A stretch of 64,000 nucleotides of DNA from the NCBI GenBank assembly GCA_038373865.1, contig JAXGGA010001043.1, positions 108,131 through 172,130 on the forward strand. The letters run 5' to 3'. Each line of letters opens with the position of its first letter. Within the stretch, counting starts at the first letter, position 1. Below the pieces are notes generated by a model. That model had not been told where the DNA came from. It searched no databases and worked only from the letters and a program-made list of their open reading frames with translations. The DNA is from Uloborus plumipes. Taxonomy: Eukaryota > Arthropoda > Arachnida > Araneae > Uloboridae. Positions 45,901-52,903 of this stretch are shown here, piece by piece. A program made the position numbers and the translations under genes.

Positions 45901-48292
45901 AACAGTGGTAGTGTTCCACAACTGCAGAAAGCAGTTTTAGAAGGAGAAAAAACAAAACAATTGCCAGAATCTCATATAGATGATAAAGAAAAATGTGTAA
46001 AAAATGCAAAAGATACTTGTGCTACGACAGAATCAAAACAAGAAAAAACTGAAGGTTTGAAACTAATACTAGAGCATTTAGAAAAGTCTAATGTAAAAGT
46101 GAAGAGTAGCACTGACAAATGTCAAGACATTTCTGGTGGTGTATCCGATTTGGATATAGAGTTAGTAGAATTTTTAAGCTCAATAATAGGACAAGTGAGT
46201 GTAATGACACCTTGTAGTAAAGCAGAAAAAAAAATTGGTGATGTTCCAGATCTACAGCAAACAGTTTTAGAAAAGGAGAAAATAAAATTCAAAACTGAAT
46301 CTTCTCCAGATGATAAAGAAAAATATGATGAAAATGAAAAAGATACCTGTCTCACTTCAGTATCACCAATACATAAAAAAAACACTGAAGGTTTGAAATC
46401 AGTTGTGGTTCACATGGAAAAATCTGATGTCATTAAAAAGAATATCACTGATAAAGGTCAAAATATAACTAATGTTGCATCCAATTTTGAAACAGATGTA
46501 GAAGAAATTTTAAAATCAATAATCGAGCAAGTATATAAGGCTGAAGGGGAAAAGGTCCTCATTTTTCCAGAACTTCAAGAAACAAATTTAGAAAAGGGGA
46601 CGATAAAACTATCTGTGTTTTGTCTTGGTGAGGAAGAAAAACCTCACAAAAATATTAAAGGTGTCTGTGATGCATCGAAAGTACCAAGTAATCAGCAAGA
46701 AACTGATTTAAAAAGGGAAGAAGCAAAAAATGCTGACCCAAAATCAAAGCTTGAAGAAAATTTTGCAGCAAAAGATGAAGAAAATGTTAACAAAAATCCA
46801 TTGGAATGTGCATCATCTTTAGATGATAAGGCCAAAACCAGAGGACAGGGCAAACGAAAAATAGAAATCATGCAAATTTTTGGTGCAAATGTGGGTGAAG
46901 AAGTTAACAATGACTCTTCTATCAGCCATTTAGAACCTGATTTAAAGAAATTAAAAGTAAGAAAGGAAAGTTTGAAACAAAATGTTAGCAACAAAAAACT
47001 TACAGATGAAAAAAGTGAGAAATCAATTACTAGTGATGTTTCATTAGCTTCAAAAACCCACTTACATAGCAATAGTTCAAACTCATCTGAAAAAAGTGAT
47101 GAAGAGGCCAAATATAAACTTAAAGAAGTTAGAGTTGTGCTTGTTAGATTAGACCCAGAACAAGAAATGTGCTATTTGAAAGGTAGCAAAACTCTTTCAG
47201 AAGAGCATCTTAAAGTGGATTCAGATGAAGATTCTATTAAGACAGATGTACAAATAGATCAAAAAAATAATAATTTTGAGAAATCTGACAGCCAAACGGA
47301 CAGTGGCAAATTTAAGGGCAAGAGAAAACGTAATGAATCAAAATCACAAGATACCTTACCTAATACAAAGAAAAAGGAAACTGATAAGTAAGTTCATTCT
47401 TTTGTTATTTAATGTTAAAATAAGAGTATAAAGTAAATTATTCTTTGTATCAACTGTATATTTAAAAAAAAAAAGGGCCGCAAAAGACTGGTCCACTTTT
47501 ATTGAGAAATTTAACTATATTATAACTGAAACTTAATTTAATTTATTGTTCCAATTTACTTTCAGCATTAAAAGCTTGCCTTATTTAATAAAAGCATAGC
47601 TTCTGTGGACCAGTACTGTGATTTCCATTTTTTAAAATACTGTCACCTCCTTTTCCTTTTGTTTTCTATGTAAACTGAAACTAATAACAACCCAGGCAAA
47701 TAACTTCATCCTAATGCACCTGTTGAAACATCAAATGAGAAAATAAAATAATTTTTGTTGAATCACTGTTTTTCGAGAGGTACTTAAAAAGTTAATTTTT
47801 AAGCTATTCGTGGCAGCAGACATTTTAAGTTTAAATCGTAAATTTTAGATTGTTTCATGTTTTAGCAAATTTTATGTAATATCATCAGTGTATACATTCT
47901 TTCATCTCACTTAAAAACATGAATTAAATCTTTGGATAAACTGTCGGCACCACTTAAACGAATACTGTCGGTTCCAAGAAATATTGCCTGATTAAGGGAG
48001 GTATTTGTTTAAACGGGGATCTTAAACATTGCATCTGTGGCATCCGGAATATTCAGTTCCAGGATGTTTTATTCATATAAGCGGGGTATTCGTTTATCCA
48101 TTACCTGATTAAATGGGGACGGCAGTAATTTGGTGTTTAATTCGGTTAACACAGGGGTTAACACAGTAATTCAGTTAACACAGTGTTTAATTTGTTAATT
48201 CTAGTTTGGATACTCATACAATTTTTTACTCAAATATTTTTTCTAGAGATACTATTGAAGGTGAAAGAAAAAGGAACAGAACCAAAGACTGA
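18925..48292 (+). CDS. Giant acidic-repeat protein with GCN5/PCAF-type acetyltransferase domain
   Basis: Eight exons (18925-18998, 30022-35894, 39525-39651, 41022-41135, 42919-43062, 43766-43856, 45128-47387, 48247-48292) have GT-AG borders and join into one frame of 2,908 residues ending at TGA 48290-48292; earlier exons are missing. Order: a short segment like the family's 'MELVNEVM' pre-HAT linker; about 1,890 acidic Ser/Glu/Asn-rich residues in nested repeats; the HAT domain, beginning 'ALIWMVKL', 'QLPYFSEKYLIRQVFDP' (family LLWLVGL, QLPRMPKEYI.RLVFDP) and running through four short exons; then a 753-residue exon of 110-residue repeats with basic, NLS-like clusters at the end. In the family this domain transfers acetyl from acetyl-CoA to lysines of histones. 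Here the proposed catalytic Glu is kept but the CoA-binding motif is altered, so activity is uncertain. There is no bromodomain. Expression is unproven. Confidence 0.85.
19111..19430 (+). repeat. Two diverged ~170-bp tandem units in intron
   Basis: Units start near 19111 and 19283. Both contain a 'CATCTCCC/AGTTCCCC', 'GCCAAAT', 'GCATTTTAA', 'ATGCATGATTTTTTT' series in the same order. A related copy lies inverted at 29700-29885, near the other end of the same intron. Confidence 0.6.
19736..20408. mobile_element. Old hAT-like MITE (CAGNGGCRTAGCCAGG ends)
   Basis: The left end CAGCGGCATAGCCAGG matches the reverse complement of the right end CCTGGCTACGCCCCTG. The flanks ATAGATAA and ACAGCTAA agree at 6 of 8 positions, consistent with a worn 8-bp duplication. 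No coding sequence. Confidence 0.65.
20480..20828 (+). pseudogene. Penelope-like element fragment, GIY-YIG endonuclease
   Basis: Reads 'GIYSISCK' then, after a one-base shift near 20540, 'CGLSYVGQTKRPLKHRLKEH', 'SSIAQHC', 'DFWEAYHLWK', to a stop at 20826-20828. The paired 'GIY' and 'YVG' with 'R..EH' is the GIY-YIG nuclease domain that ends the polyprotein of Penelope-like retroelements. The reverse transcriptase is missing, as expected of a 5'-truncated copy. Confidence 0.8.
20829..21634 (+). other. Likely 3' tail of the Penelope-like fragment, then unassigned intron
   Basis: GC-richer sequence follows the endonuclease frame, with a 'TATAAATACC' word at 20989 and 'CTGAGGAAGGGG' at 21062. 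Penelope-like elements often carry such a block after the coding part. Beyond about 21130 nothing is recognised. Confidence 0.35.
21635..22424 (+). mobile_element. Possible Helitron-like 5' end, otherwise unassigned
   Basis: TCTCTACTAATAATAAAGCTGAAGG followed by a GTCTGTCT-rich stretch and 'GACCCGCGTAGCGCC' resembles the 5' start of animal Helitrons. I could not find a matching CTRR 3' end with hairpin, so the extent is open. Confidence 0.3.
22425..22883 (-). mobile_element. Truncated third copy of the TACTTCCTTTTACG element
   Basis: Read on the minus strand it starts with CCCCACACTACTTCCTTTTACG and continues through 'TTGGCGACA' words and 'CATTCGAATGCAA'. It follows the same order as the tandem pair at 54271-55830 and breaks off near 22425. 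It is more diverged than those two are from each other. Confidence 0.7.
22995..23447 (+). repeat. 5' LTR
   Basis: Starts TGTAACGTAGGG and ends GTTACA. It contains AATAAA at about 23391 and the long matches 'GCCTGGGAATCGCACATTCC' and 'CACGGTGGCCAAGTGGTTGG' shared with the 3' copy. Confidence 0.85.
23448..23475 (+). other. Probable primer binding site region
   Basis: 'ATTGGAGGCACCACC' follows the 5' LTR directly, the position where a tRNA primer would pair. I could not assign the tRNA. Confidence 0.4.
24285..25454 (+). CDS. Gag-like protein of the LTR element
   Basis: 389 codons from ATG 24285 to TAG 25452-25454. A charged coiled-coil-like N-terminus (residues 50-105, many Glu/Arg/Lys) is followed by a capsid-like helical region and a zinc knuckle at residues 345-358. 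The knuckle reads CFVC then His then Tyr where the last Cys should be, so zinc binding is probably lost. After the stop the same frame continues into a protease-like 'ILRDSAATLD', suggesting the TAG separates gag from pol or is a mutation. Confidence 0.8.
   Translation: MAYLGKGKKCDLISLAKELGITVSENSTLVELKKLITQSDDYDEEFVKEVHSSIVASRVEEENHAREEAKRKLENERAEIEARKQQEFQAFELERLRLTSASTSRSGSSENLARKPTRAIQSMMQRYDPGNSDIALYLVMFERQARKAEIDREDWVSNLMALLPLDIIEIILKEPEEKSDDYDFVKSILLERFKLNPETFRLKFVQHQRRAGSLWKDFVFELNSYLEGWLQGLEVSDFDTLKDLVLTDQMKRKVPNEIREHFIDEWGKLISSSELAKKLDEYESNRKHLKKTSDKDKFGKGEPEDKRSSELPTGSEGSEKSGKFTKGYEKNIKRDIWEKRREPKCFVCNREGHFRAQYPQLVRDKDADVEKLNRIECILDEEFITSYKF
25455..25527 (+). pseudogene. Aspartic protease remnant of the LTR element
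   Basis: In frame with gag, 'TILRDSAATLDLVSFN' resembles the D-S/T-G-A active-site strand of retropepsins with Gly replaced by Ala. It is cut by the hAT insertion at 25528 and continues at 27421. Confidence 0.55.
25528..27412 (+). mobile_element. Non-autonomous hAT-like element, copy 2
   Basis: Same family as 7622-9349, with ends CAGGGTTGG and CCAACCCTG. The 8-bp duplication TTTTAATC is perfect (25520-25527 and 27413-27420). It cuts the protease region of the LTR element and is itself cut by the element at 25926-26476. It lacks the piggyBac-like MITE of copy 1. Confidence 0.92.
25926..26476. mobile_element. 551-bp MITE with CAGGGTTGCCAC ends, nested in hAT copy 2
   Basis: Ends CAGGGTTGCCACGCCA and its near reverse complement. 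hAT copy 1 shows the empty site, which fixes the duplication as 5 bp: ATTAA at 25921-25925 and ATTAG at 26477-26481. The interior repeats 'CAGGGAA' words near both ends. Confidence 0.85.
27421..28330 (+). pseudogene. pol remnant with integrase zinc-binding motif
   Basis: After the end of the protease a large deletion removes the reverse transcriptase. Shifted frames then show 'LCHGNTPTHLGVRKT' and 'FVRFCGSCQRTGKS', the H-H-C-C zinc-binding start of a Gypsy integrase, with an in-frame TGA at 28056-28058 where Trp is usual. The catalytic core is not recognisable. Confidence 0.7.
28640..28658 (+). other. Polypurine tract before 3' LTR
   Basis: 'GAGGGAGGAGAAGAG' stands directly before the 3' LTR, the place and composition of a plus-strand primer. 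Confidence 0.6.
28659..29115 (+). repeat. 3' LTR
   Basis: Starts TGTGACGTAGGG and ends AGTACA; aligned with the 5' LTR over its whole length with many differences. Confidence 0.85.
29414..29526 (-). CDS. Candidate minus-strand exon inside the HAT gene intron
   Basis: Strong splice signals on the minus strand: a pyrimidine tract and 'catgtaacag' ending at 29527, and a GTAAGT donor at 29413. The 113 nt between them are open in one frame and read 'LQPVPICCCKPPVMRGGDLV' and 'VFSRFSEHCN'. No family is recognised and no joining exon could be fixed; a nearby open stretch at 29130-29270 could be part of it. It may be a gene remnant. Confidence 0.3.
29700..29885 (-). repeat. Inverted copy of the 19111-19430 repeat
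   Basis: On the minus strand it reads 'GCCAAATTCATAAAAAAATT', 'GCATTTTAATTT', 'ATGCATGAATTTC' and 'GTTGCACAGTAA', in the same order as the second unit at 19283-19430. Confidence 0.65.
30022..35894 (+). CDS. HAT gene, giant acidic exon
   Basis: A single 5,873-bp open exon between an acceptor ending at 30021 and the donor GTAAGT at 35895. It encodes 1,957 residues, most of them Glu, Ser, Asn, Asp and Lys with many 'SxEE' and 'SDSE' sites typical of casein-kinase-2 targets. Repeats are nested at several scales. No globular domain is visible until the last 60 or so residues, which begin the HAT domain ('LIWMVKLVKL', 'YLIRQVFD'). The exon keeps one reading frame open despite heavy repetition, which argues for selection on the protein. 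Confidence 0.85.
30622..31060 (+). repeat. Five 105-bp (35-residue) coding repeats
   Basis: Units start near 30622, 30727, 30832, 30937 and 31039. Each encodes 'MKSE', a Glu-rich run, 'RENCSTEGEI', 'MSCN' and 'DENSNLES'. Codon differences between units are few, so the array is recent or homogenised. Confidence 0.85.
32950..34050 (+). repeat. Higher-order coding repeats with inner 27-bp arrays
   Basis: Three units of roughly 370-400 bp each hold 'EEQTENFVNE', 'VEVDDTKS', 'ESSENQEES' and then arrays of 9-residue repeats. The inner repeats are 'SENNGESSD' at 33530-33670 and 'EEESCDGGN'-type at 33190-33310 and 33950-34020. Confidence 0.85.
35176..35620 (+). repeat. Two 219-bp (73-residue) coding repeats
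   Basis: Units start near 35176 and 35395. Each encodes 'DDGEYK', 'KIKSEENV', a helix 'REVLKFLMN', 'FQNQSIEKSE' and 'ELDKCAESIE'. Each also carries the perfect donor word AAGGTAAGT. Confidence 0.85.
36605..36841. mobile_element. Short MITE with GGGTTGTTTATAAATGATGTCA ends
   Basis: The left end GGGTTGTTTATAAATGATG pairs with the right end ending ATTATTTATAGACAGCCC over about 25 bp with a few mismatches. The flanking duplication is not clear. Confidence 0.55.
37923..38740. mobile_element. hAT-like MITE with 8-bp duplication
   Basis: Ends CAGGGTGTCAATGATT and TTGCACCCTA are flanked by a perfect CAAATCAA duplication (37915-37922, 38741-38748). Both subterminal regions repeat 'GATTTAAATC' and 'AATCAATTGATT'. 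There is no transposase. It includes a run of 15 G at 38354-38368. Confidence 0.85.
39525..39651 (+). CDS. HAT gene, exon with catalytic Glu
   Basis: The acceptor ends at 39524 and the donor GTAAGT starts at 39652. It encodes 'YCHIAVVKGENVLSAASFR', 'VFPAQNFCELAFYG' and 'HPDESCK', matching 'LALIKDGRVIGGICFRMFP', 'QGFTEIVFCAV' and 'SNEQVK' of GCN5. The Glu of 'FCELAF' aligns with the family's general base. Confidence 0.85.
39652..42918 (+). other. Introns around the 41022 exon, no other feature
   Basis: AT-rich intron sequence with T and A runs (for example 41290-41308). I see no further exon or bounded transposon. Confidence 0.5.
41022..41135 (+). CDS. HAT gene, exon with CoA-binding motif
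   Basis: 38 codons, phase 0 at both ends, acceptor ending at 41021 and donor at 41136. 'KGFASLIMAHLKEF' aligns with 'KGYGTHLMNHLKEY', and 'PEISIGYLLKL' with 'DEYAIGYFKKQ'. The first position of the Q/R-x-x-G-x-G/A motif, at the end of the previous exon, is Ser rather than Gln/Arg; the Gly is kept and the last position is Ala. Confidence 0.85.
42919..43062 (+). CDS. HAT gene, C-terminal HAT exon
   Basis: 48 codons, phase 0 at both ends, bordered by 'ttttctag' and GTATTT. 'GFSIEITLPP' follows 'IGYLLKL' exactly as 'GFSKEIKIP' follows 'IGYFKKQ' in GCN5. The remaining 'INEDINYYKL' resembles the 'CELNPRIPYTE' region only loosely. Confidence 0.8.
43766..43856 (+). CDS. HAT gene, short exon after HAT
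   Basis: 91 nt between acceptor 'attacag' (ending 43765) and donor GTAAAT (43857). 'ILKRIIEIHKKG' resembles the family's 'IIKKLIERKQ' helix that closes the HAT region. It ends in phase 1, matched by the next exon. Confidence 0.75.
43857..45127 (+). other. Intron before the C-terminal repeat exon
   Basis: 1.3-kb intron; only the MITE copy at about 44750-44969 is recognised. Confidence 0.5.
44750..44969 (+). mobile_element. MITE copy (GTGCTTAGCA family)
   Basis: It shares 'TTCTCAAATGACCATA', 'GTAAAATACA', 'CACCTGGTGG' and 'AACTCAATTTTGTTAAAAAG' with the reverse complement of 61573-61824. It ends in 'GTGCTTAGCATGTCAGTAT'. The left end is too worn to place exactly. Confidence 0.65.
45128..47387 (+). 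CDS. HAT gene, C-terminal repeat exon
   Basis: 2,260 nt, 753 codons. The acceptor 'ccctcag' ends at 45127 and the donor GTAAGT starts at 47388. Four 110-residue repeats run from about 45300 to 46650, each with an acidic start ('DDKEKC'), a Ser/Thr/Lys stretch and an amphipathic helix like 'DIELVEFLDSIIG'. The last 250 residues are charged and end with basic clusters ('GKRKIE', 'KGKRKRNE', 'NTKKKE') that look like nuclear localisation signals. No bromodomain, and no family recognised. Confidence 0.8.
45300..46650 (+). repeat. Four 330-bp (110-residue) coding repeats
   Basis: The 'PES..DDKEKC' marker recurs at about 45631, 45961 and 46291, with an older first unit near 45304. The helix 'DIELVEFL.SIIG' and the 'SNVKVKS' segment recur at the same spacing. 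The two middle units are the most alike. Confidence 0.85.
47388..48246 (+). other. Last intron of the HAT gene, with possible pogo-like MITE
   Basis: Around 47940-48135, 'CTGTCGGCACCACTTAAACGAATACTGTCGG' and 'GGTATTCGTTTATCC' with 'GGGGACGGCAG' look like worn inverted ends of a Tigger-type MITE. A second possible small one lies at 47485-47620 (GACTGGTCCAC and GTGGACCAGTAC). Neither has clear borders. Confidence 0.35.
48247..48292 (+). CDS. HAT gene, last coding exon and stop
   Basis: After acceptor 'tttttctag' the first base completes the split Lys codon, then 'DTIEGERKRNRTKD' and TGA at 48290-48292. The basic ending continues the NLS-like tail. A polyadenylation signal candidate lies at 48813. 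Confidence 0.75.
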
Positions 48293-48812
48293 AACCGTAC
48301 TGTTGTCATTGAATTTATATGAGCCAAAGAATGAGAATTTCACTCAACCTCTAAGTAACCAGGGTTACAAAGGAGTATCCTTCTTTCAGCTGTGGAATCA
48401 AAGACAACCTCTGGCTAGAATGCACTAAAAGAGCAAAATGCAGCTTTAGGCATGTATTACTACTAAATGTACCAAATTTGTCTCAAAAAGTAAACTGCCC
48501 ATGTATGGCATTAATACGGCCATACATGGCGCCACCTAGCAGTCATTGACATTGACTTTGCTATGATGATGGATCTAAACAAGCCAAAGTAAATTGTTAA
48601 TTAGTTTATTTCTTACTTAAAATTTAGAAATTAACCAATTGTTAATTTATCCACTATTAATTTCTAATACAGATGGCAGTATTATCCGTACATTTTTTGA
48701 TTCTGTGTTTGCTCTATGTTAAAAACGAGAAAACAATAGGCATTTATTACTAGGGCTTCAGTATTATGTATGCTGCTCTTGATAGTCAACTGGTTTGTAT
48801 ATGGTATCGTGG

Positions 48813-48818
48813 AATAAA
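48813..48818 (+). terminator. Candidate polyadenylation signal of the HAT gene
   Basis: The first AATAAA I see downstream of the stop at 48292, about 520 bp away. No cleavage site could be confirmed. Confidence 0.4.
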
Positions 48819-49579
48819 ACCTTTGGGTTGTAGATTTGGTACAAATTTACAAAGAGCTTTGCATGTTGTGTTTCAAAAAAACAACTTACAATTTCTTCAA
48901 TGTCATAGCATGAAGTTGAGAACAGAAACAGTTTCTATTTTGGTGCAGCTAACAATTATATCTACCGAATTATGGCTGTATATATTTTGTCAGGAAGCAA
49001 AAGTTATAACACTTTTGCTATTATTAAAAAAAAAAAAATCCTAACGAATTATAAAGTTAAAGTAAGTATATAAGGGTATTTATTCCAGACTGAAGAAATT
49101 TGCTTTTTTTTCTTTTTTATTATCTATTGCTAAAGTTTTTCAGTAAATTTTAAAGATTTAGTGCATTACTAGGAAGTCTGATTAATAGCTCTTAAAGTTA
49201 AACTCAAAAGACAGGAAAAAATATGCTGTTAAAGTGTATAGTTAAATGTATTTGGTTTCCAAAAGTATGTCTTTTCTTTCTTTGCTTAGTAATTTATTGA
49301 ATGTAGTCAGTTATAGAACTCATCTAATTGTCAGACAAGTAATTGGAAAACTGAAATAATTAAAATTTCTAGCGATAATATTCATTTTCTTTTTTCCTCA
49401 AAAATAGAAAAGGCAGAAACTTTTTAATTGCAATTAATATATTTTAGATCTGCTGTTTGAGTGCAACATGTGTTCAAATTATACAGATTTTTTTTTTCTC
49501 CCTTCTTACCTTGAATTTTAAAAAATCTGCTTTCTTGCTCATCCCCCCCCCCTCTTCATTTCTATTTTACATCCTATGT

Positions 49580-49618
49580 TTGTGTGTGTGTGTGTGTGTC
49601 TGTGTCTGTGTCTGTGTG
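49580..49618. repeat. (TG)n / TGTGTC microsatellite
   Basis: A run of TG dinucleotides passing into TGTGTC repeats. Confidence 0.9.
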
Positions 49619-50243
49619 AGTCAAATTTGATCAAAGATATAATTCCATTGCTGAACAGTTTGTAAAAATTACTCATTGTAATTGTGATGATAACTTGTTG
49701 CTATATTTGTTTTTTTTTTTCCTCCAGAGCTCTAATCACTTTTAAAAAACTCTCCATTTTCTACATGTTTAAAAACAGCTCTGTACCAAGTATTGTTATC
49801 TAGTTTTTCAATCAATTACTCTTTTAAATCAAAAATATGTGATAAGTGAACAATTTTGTATGTTTAAATGTATATTACAAAATAGTTTTATGATAAAAAT
49901 GTATTGTTCATATAATTTTCAATCCTTTAATTAATCAACAAAGTCTCCAAAAGTTAAGTATATTGACTCCTTTAACTGCATGTAGCAGCATAATCGGAAG
50001 GTAATAGGAAACTATATATTGCCAATGCTTGCCAAATGGCGAGAAATATTCAATTAACTGTAGAGAGAGAATGAATGCTGCCTTGAAAACCATATTTTGA
50101 TACAAAAAACGACTTCAATTTTATATTGATTTGCCGGAAAAAAAAAAAGGTAAAGAATCCATTTCGATTGGCTGATTGCGACCAAAAGTTGAGGTGCAGA
50201 ACTGGAGGTTATAAATGCTCTCTTGCTACTATTTTTGAGTTAT

Positions 50244-50246
<3 letters not shown>

Positions 50247-50324
<78 letters not shown>
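50247..50324. repeat. (AT)39 microsatellite
   Basis: 78 bp of uninterrupted AT. Its length is likely to vary among individuals and assemblies. Confidence 0.95.
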
Positions 50325-50327
<3 letters not shown>

Positions 50328-51247
50328 TACTGCAGATGGCATGAAAACCTTGTTAAAATAGATATCTTGGTTACTCATACATATGTGTTTCAAACATGGA
50401 CATTGGGAAAAAGTTACCTTATTTTGAAGTGAATGAAATGGAAATCAGATCGAAGGTTAATTATCTGTGATTTTCATTGCAAATACAACACTTTCTTTAC
50501 TTAGCCCTAGAAAATTTTTAAAACTGAGAAATTCTTATCAGCTTTGTATTTTAATAATTTATTAAAGATAAATGAAATAGTCCATAATTTCTATTGTAAC
50601 CATTTTGATAAAAAGGAAAATATGCATCGTTTAATATCAATGTGCTAATTTCTTTTTATATTGATTCATAAGAACTTCAGACATTTTCATACATTGCCCT
50701 CAAGTGCAGCCATATCGCCCCCCCCCCCCAACTCCCCCCAGAAAAACAGTCCTCTCTTTAAATATACCATGTGAATTGAATTTGAAAGACAATATCTGTA
50801 GCGTCCGTCAAGTTTGAAAAAAGTGCTTCATAGTGTCACGTATACTGAATTTTGATTGGAGGGAGGGGGGAGGGGTATTTTTATTTTAGCTATTTCCCAG
50901 AAATAAAATTTAAGATTGAAAGTTATTAATATTTTGTTCTTTTCTCATTATCGTAAATGACAGTTAATTGGAGCGGGCTCTCCAGTGTTGCACCCCCTAT
51001 GTTGGCCCCTGGCTTTCAGTCAAAAATTATAAAAATGTTTAGTCAAAATTATAAAAACGCTAAATTGACAAATAACAAAAAAAAACTGCAGACACTTGTT
51101 GTATATAAAAATACATCCAGCAGAAGGAACATTCAAAAACATAATCAGCCACTTGTTAAAGATTTATTTATGTAATTAAGAGTAATTATTATTAAGAATA
51201 TTTACCCTAATAATTTAATAAAGCTTAGTTTTATGACAAAGGGAGAG

Positions 51248-51253
51248 TTTATT
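51248..51253 (-). terminator. Candidate polyadenylation signal of the NIPA gene
   Basis: AATAAA on the minus strand about 90 bp beyond the stop codon at 51347-51345. Confidence 0.55.
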
Positions 51254-51344
51254 TTCTCTTGAAACAAGGATATTTTCAATAACAGATATATTTTTGACTT
51301 CAACATGTTTTACTTTAACAAATAAATTTGGATCATTTTTTTTT

Positions 51345-52903
51345 TCAATGCTTGTGCGAATTAGTCTTTTCTGGACCAGCCAACAACTTTGTAAAATCAA
51401 ATGTTGCATTTTCTTCGTGAAACACCGTAAATATAAGTACTCCTAAAACAATTGAGTGAAATCCACAAAATGTTGAAAGTATTGTTTCATAACTACTAGT
51501 TTTCCAAACCTGAAACAGTATAGAAGATGATAGTATCACATATGCTGAATATAAAACATAGTACTGAGTTGTGACTACAAGGGTGTTGTAATATTTCAGT
51601 GCTCTGTTCAAGTATTCTAGTTGAAAAAGTAGTCCAAGTGTTACGACAGATAAACTCATCCATGGAAGCCAATGCAGGAAGGTGTCTGTTAACCCAACAA
51701 GAACGCCTTTCAATCCAATCACCGCAACACATCCAAAAATCGAACTAAGAAGTGTGTAGACTACAGCATTTATCTGGCCCCATTTTGGAATCCAACTATA
51801 TAGCAAAAAAGCTACGGTTGTACACAATATGAGCATAAAACTGATGAATATAGGTGAAGACATCATTATGAGCAGTGTTTCAATGCTGTAAATATGAGGT
51901 TCATTTGGTGCAAGGAAAACGATGACCCAACAGCCACCAAGACTTAAAGCAAATGCCAGTTTAGCATGCTTATTCATTCGCTCACCTAAAAGTTTGGTGG
52001 ACGAAATAGCTGTCGTCAGAACTGTTAGCATTTGTAGTGTACACACCACTATTGTTGGAGCAAAATAGAACGCGACAAAATGAAAAATATCGCCTGCCAT
52101 CATCAACGAATGGGCCATCCACCAACGTGCATCGAGATAGTAGGGTTTACCCCCGTTTATTTGCATTAAACTTCTTTTCTTCAGAGTAAAGCTTAATCCA
52201 CAAAGTACACTTGATATCAGAGCTAATACAGACCCGAAGTAAATACTGGTCGCATGAAATTTCTGGACTTTTATAGGGCGTTTTCTTTTTCGGTAGTGAA
52301 AAACTTGACTGAATATTCCTCCACTATTGGAAGTTTTCTTGTTATAATCTTCCAATTCAGTTTTCAGGTAATCATATTTCCTTACATAAACATGTGTCTT
52401 GACTTGAAATGTGGATGTATTCTTTTCTTTGTAATTTTTTCCCGTATAGCGTAGTATAACCTTTTGCACTTTTTCCAGCTTTAGAAAAGCAGATGGAAAA
52501 GAATTTGACAAATTAGAGGCGTTGTTATCAGATATATATATTTTGTCCCTAATTTTCTCAGTAAATTCATCGGGAATTGTATGTCTTATGAAGATAATAG
52601 TGCTAGATACTAATTCTATCAGGTCATCATTTTCTACATCAACTCTCTTCTGCTTGATTTTGATACTTTCAATATTATATGGTTTAACAGTAATGTTCAA
52701 CTCATGCAGCAATGCTGAAATTTTTGCTGACATACGAACGTGACAGAGTCTGTTTTCAATATTCAGTTGTTCAGCACTGTCAGGCTGTGGATTTGCCTTG
52801 TAAGTTGCGTTTGGTATCTCATAATCTTGTATATTCAAATCGGAAAATGTTAGCTCTCTTGCTGTCTCGTTATTTCCTGCCCTTAAATCCTCAAAATGTG
52901 TAC
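51345..52903 (-). CDS. NIPA gene, last exon
   Basis: Acceptor AG at 52905-52904; 519 codons plus two bases including the stop. All membrane segments are here, ending in 'FHEENATFDF' and a Lys/His-rich tail. It is intronless over the whole transporter domain. Confidence 0.88.

Larger units (their letters stand above)
48293..51344. other. 3' UTR and intergenic region between convergent genes
   Basis: The HAT gene (plus) and the NIPA gene (minus) end towards each other here. Sequence is AT-rich with microsatellites and no coding exon that I can support. Confidence 0.5.

Noticed and set aside
50126..50432. Open frames of repeating Tyr-Ile
   Set aside because: Translation of the (AT)39 microsatellite.
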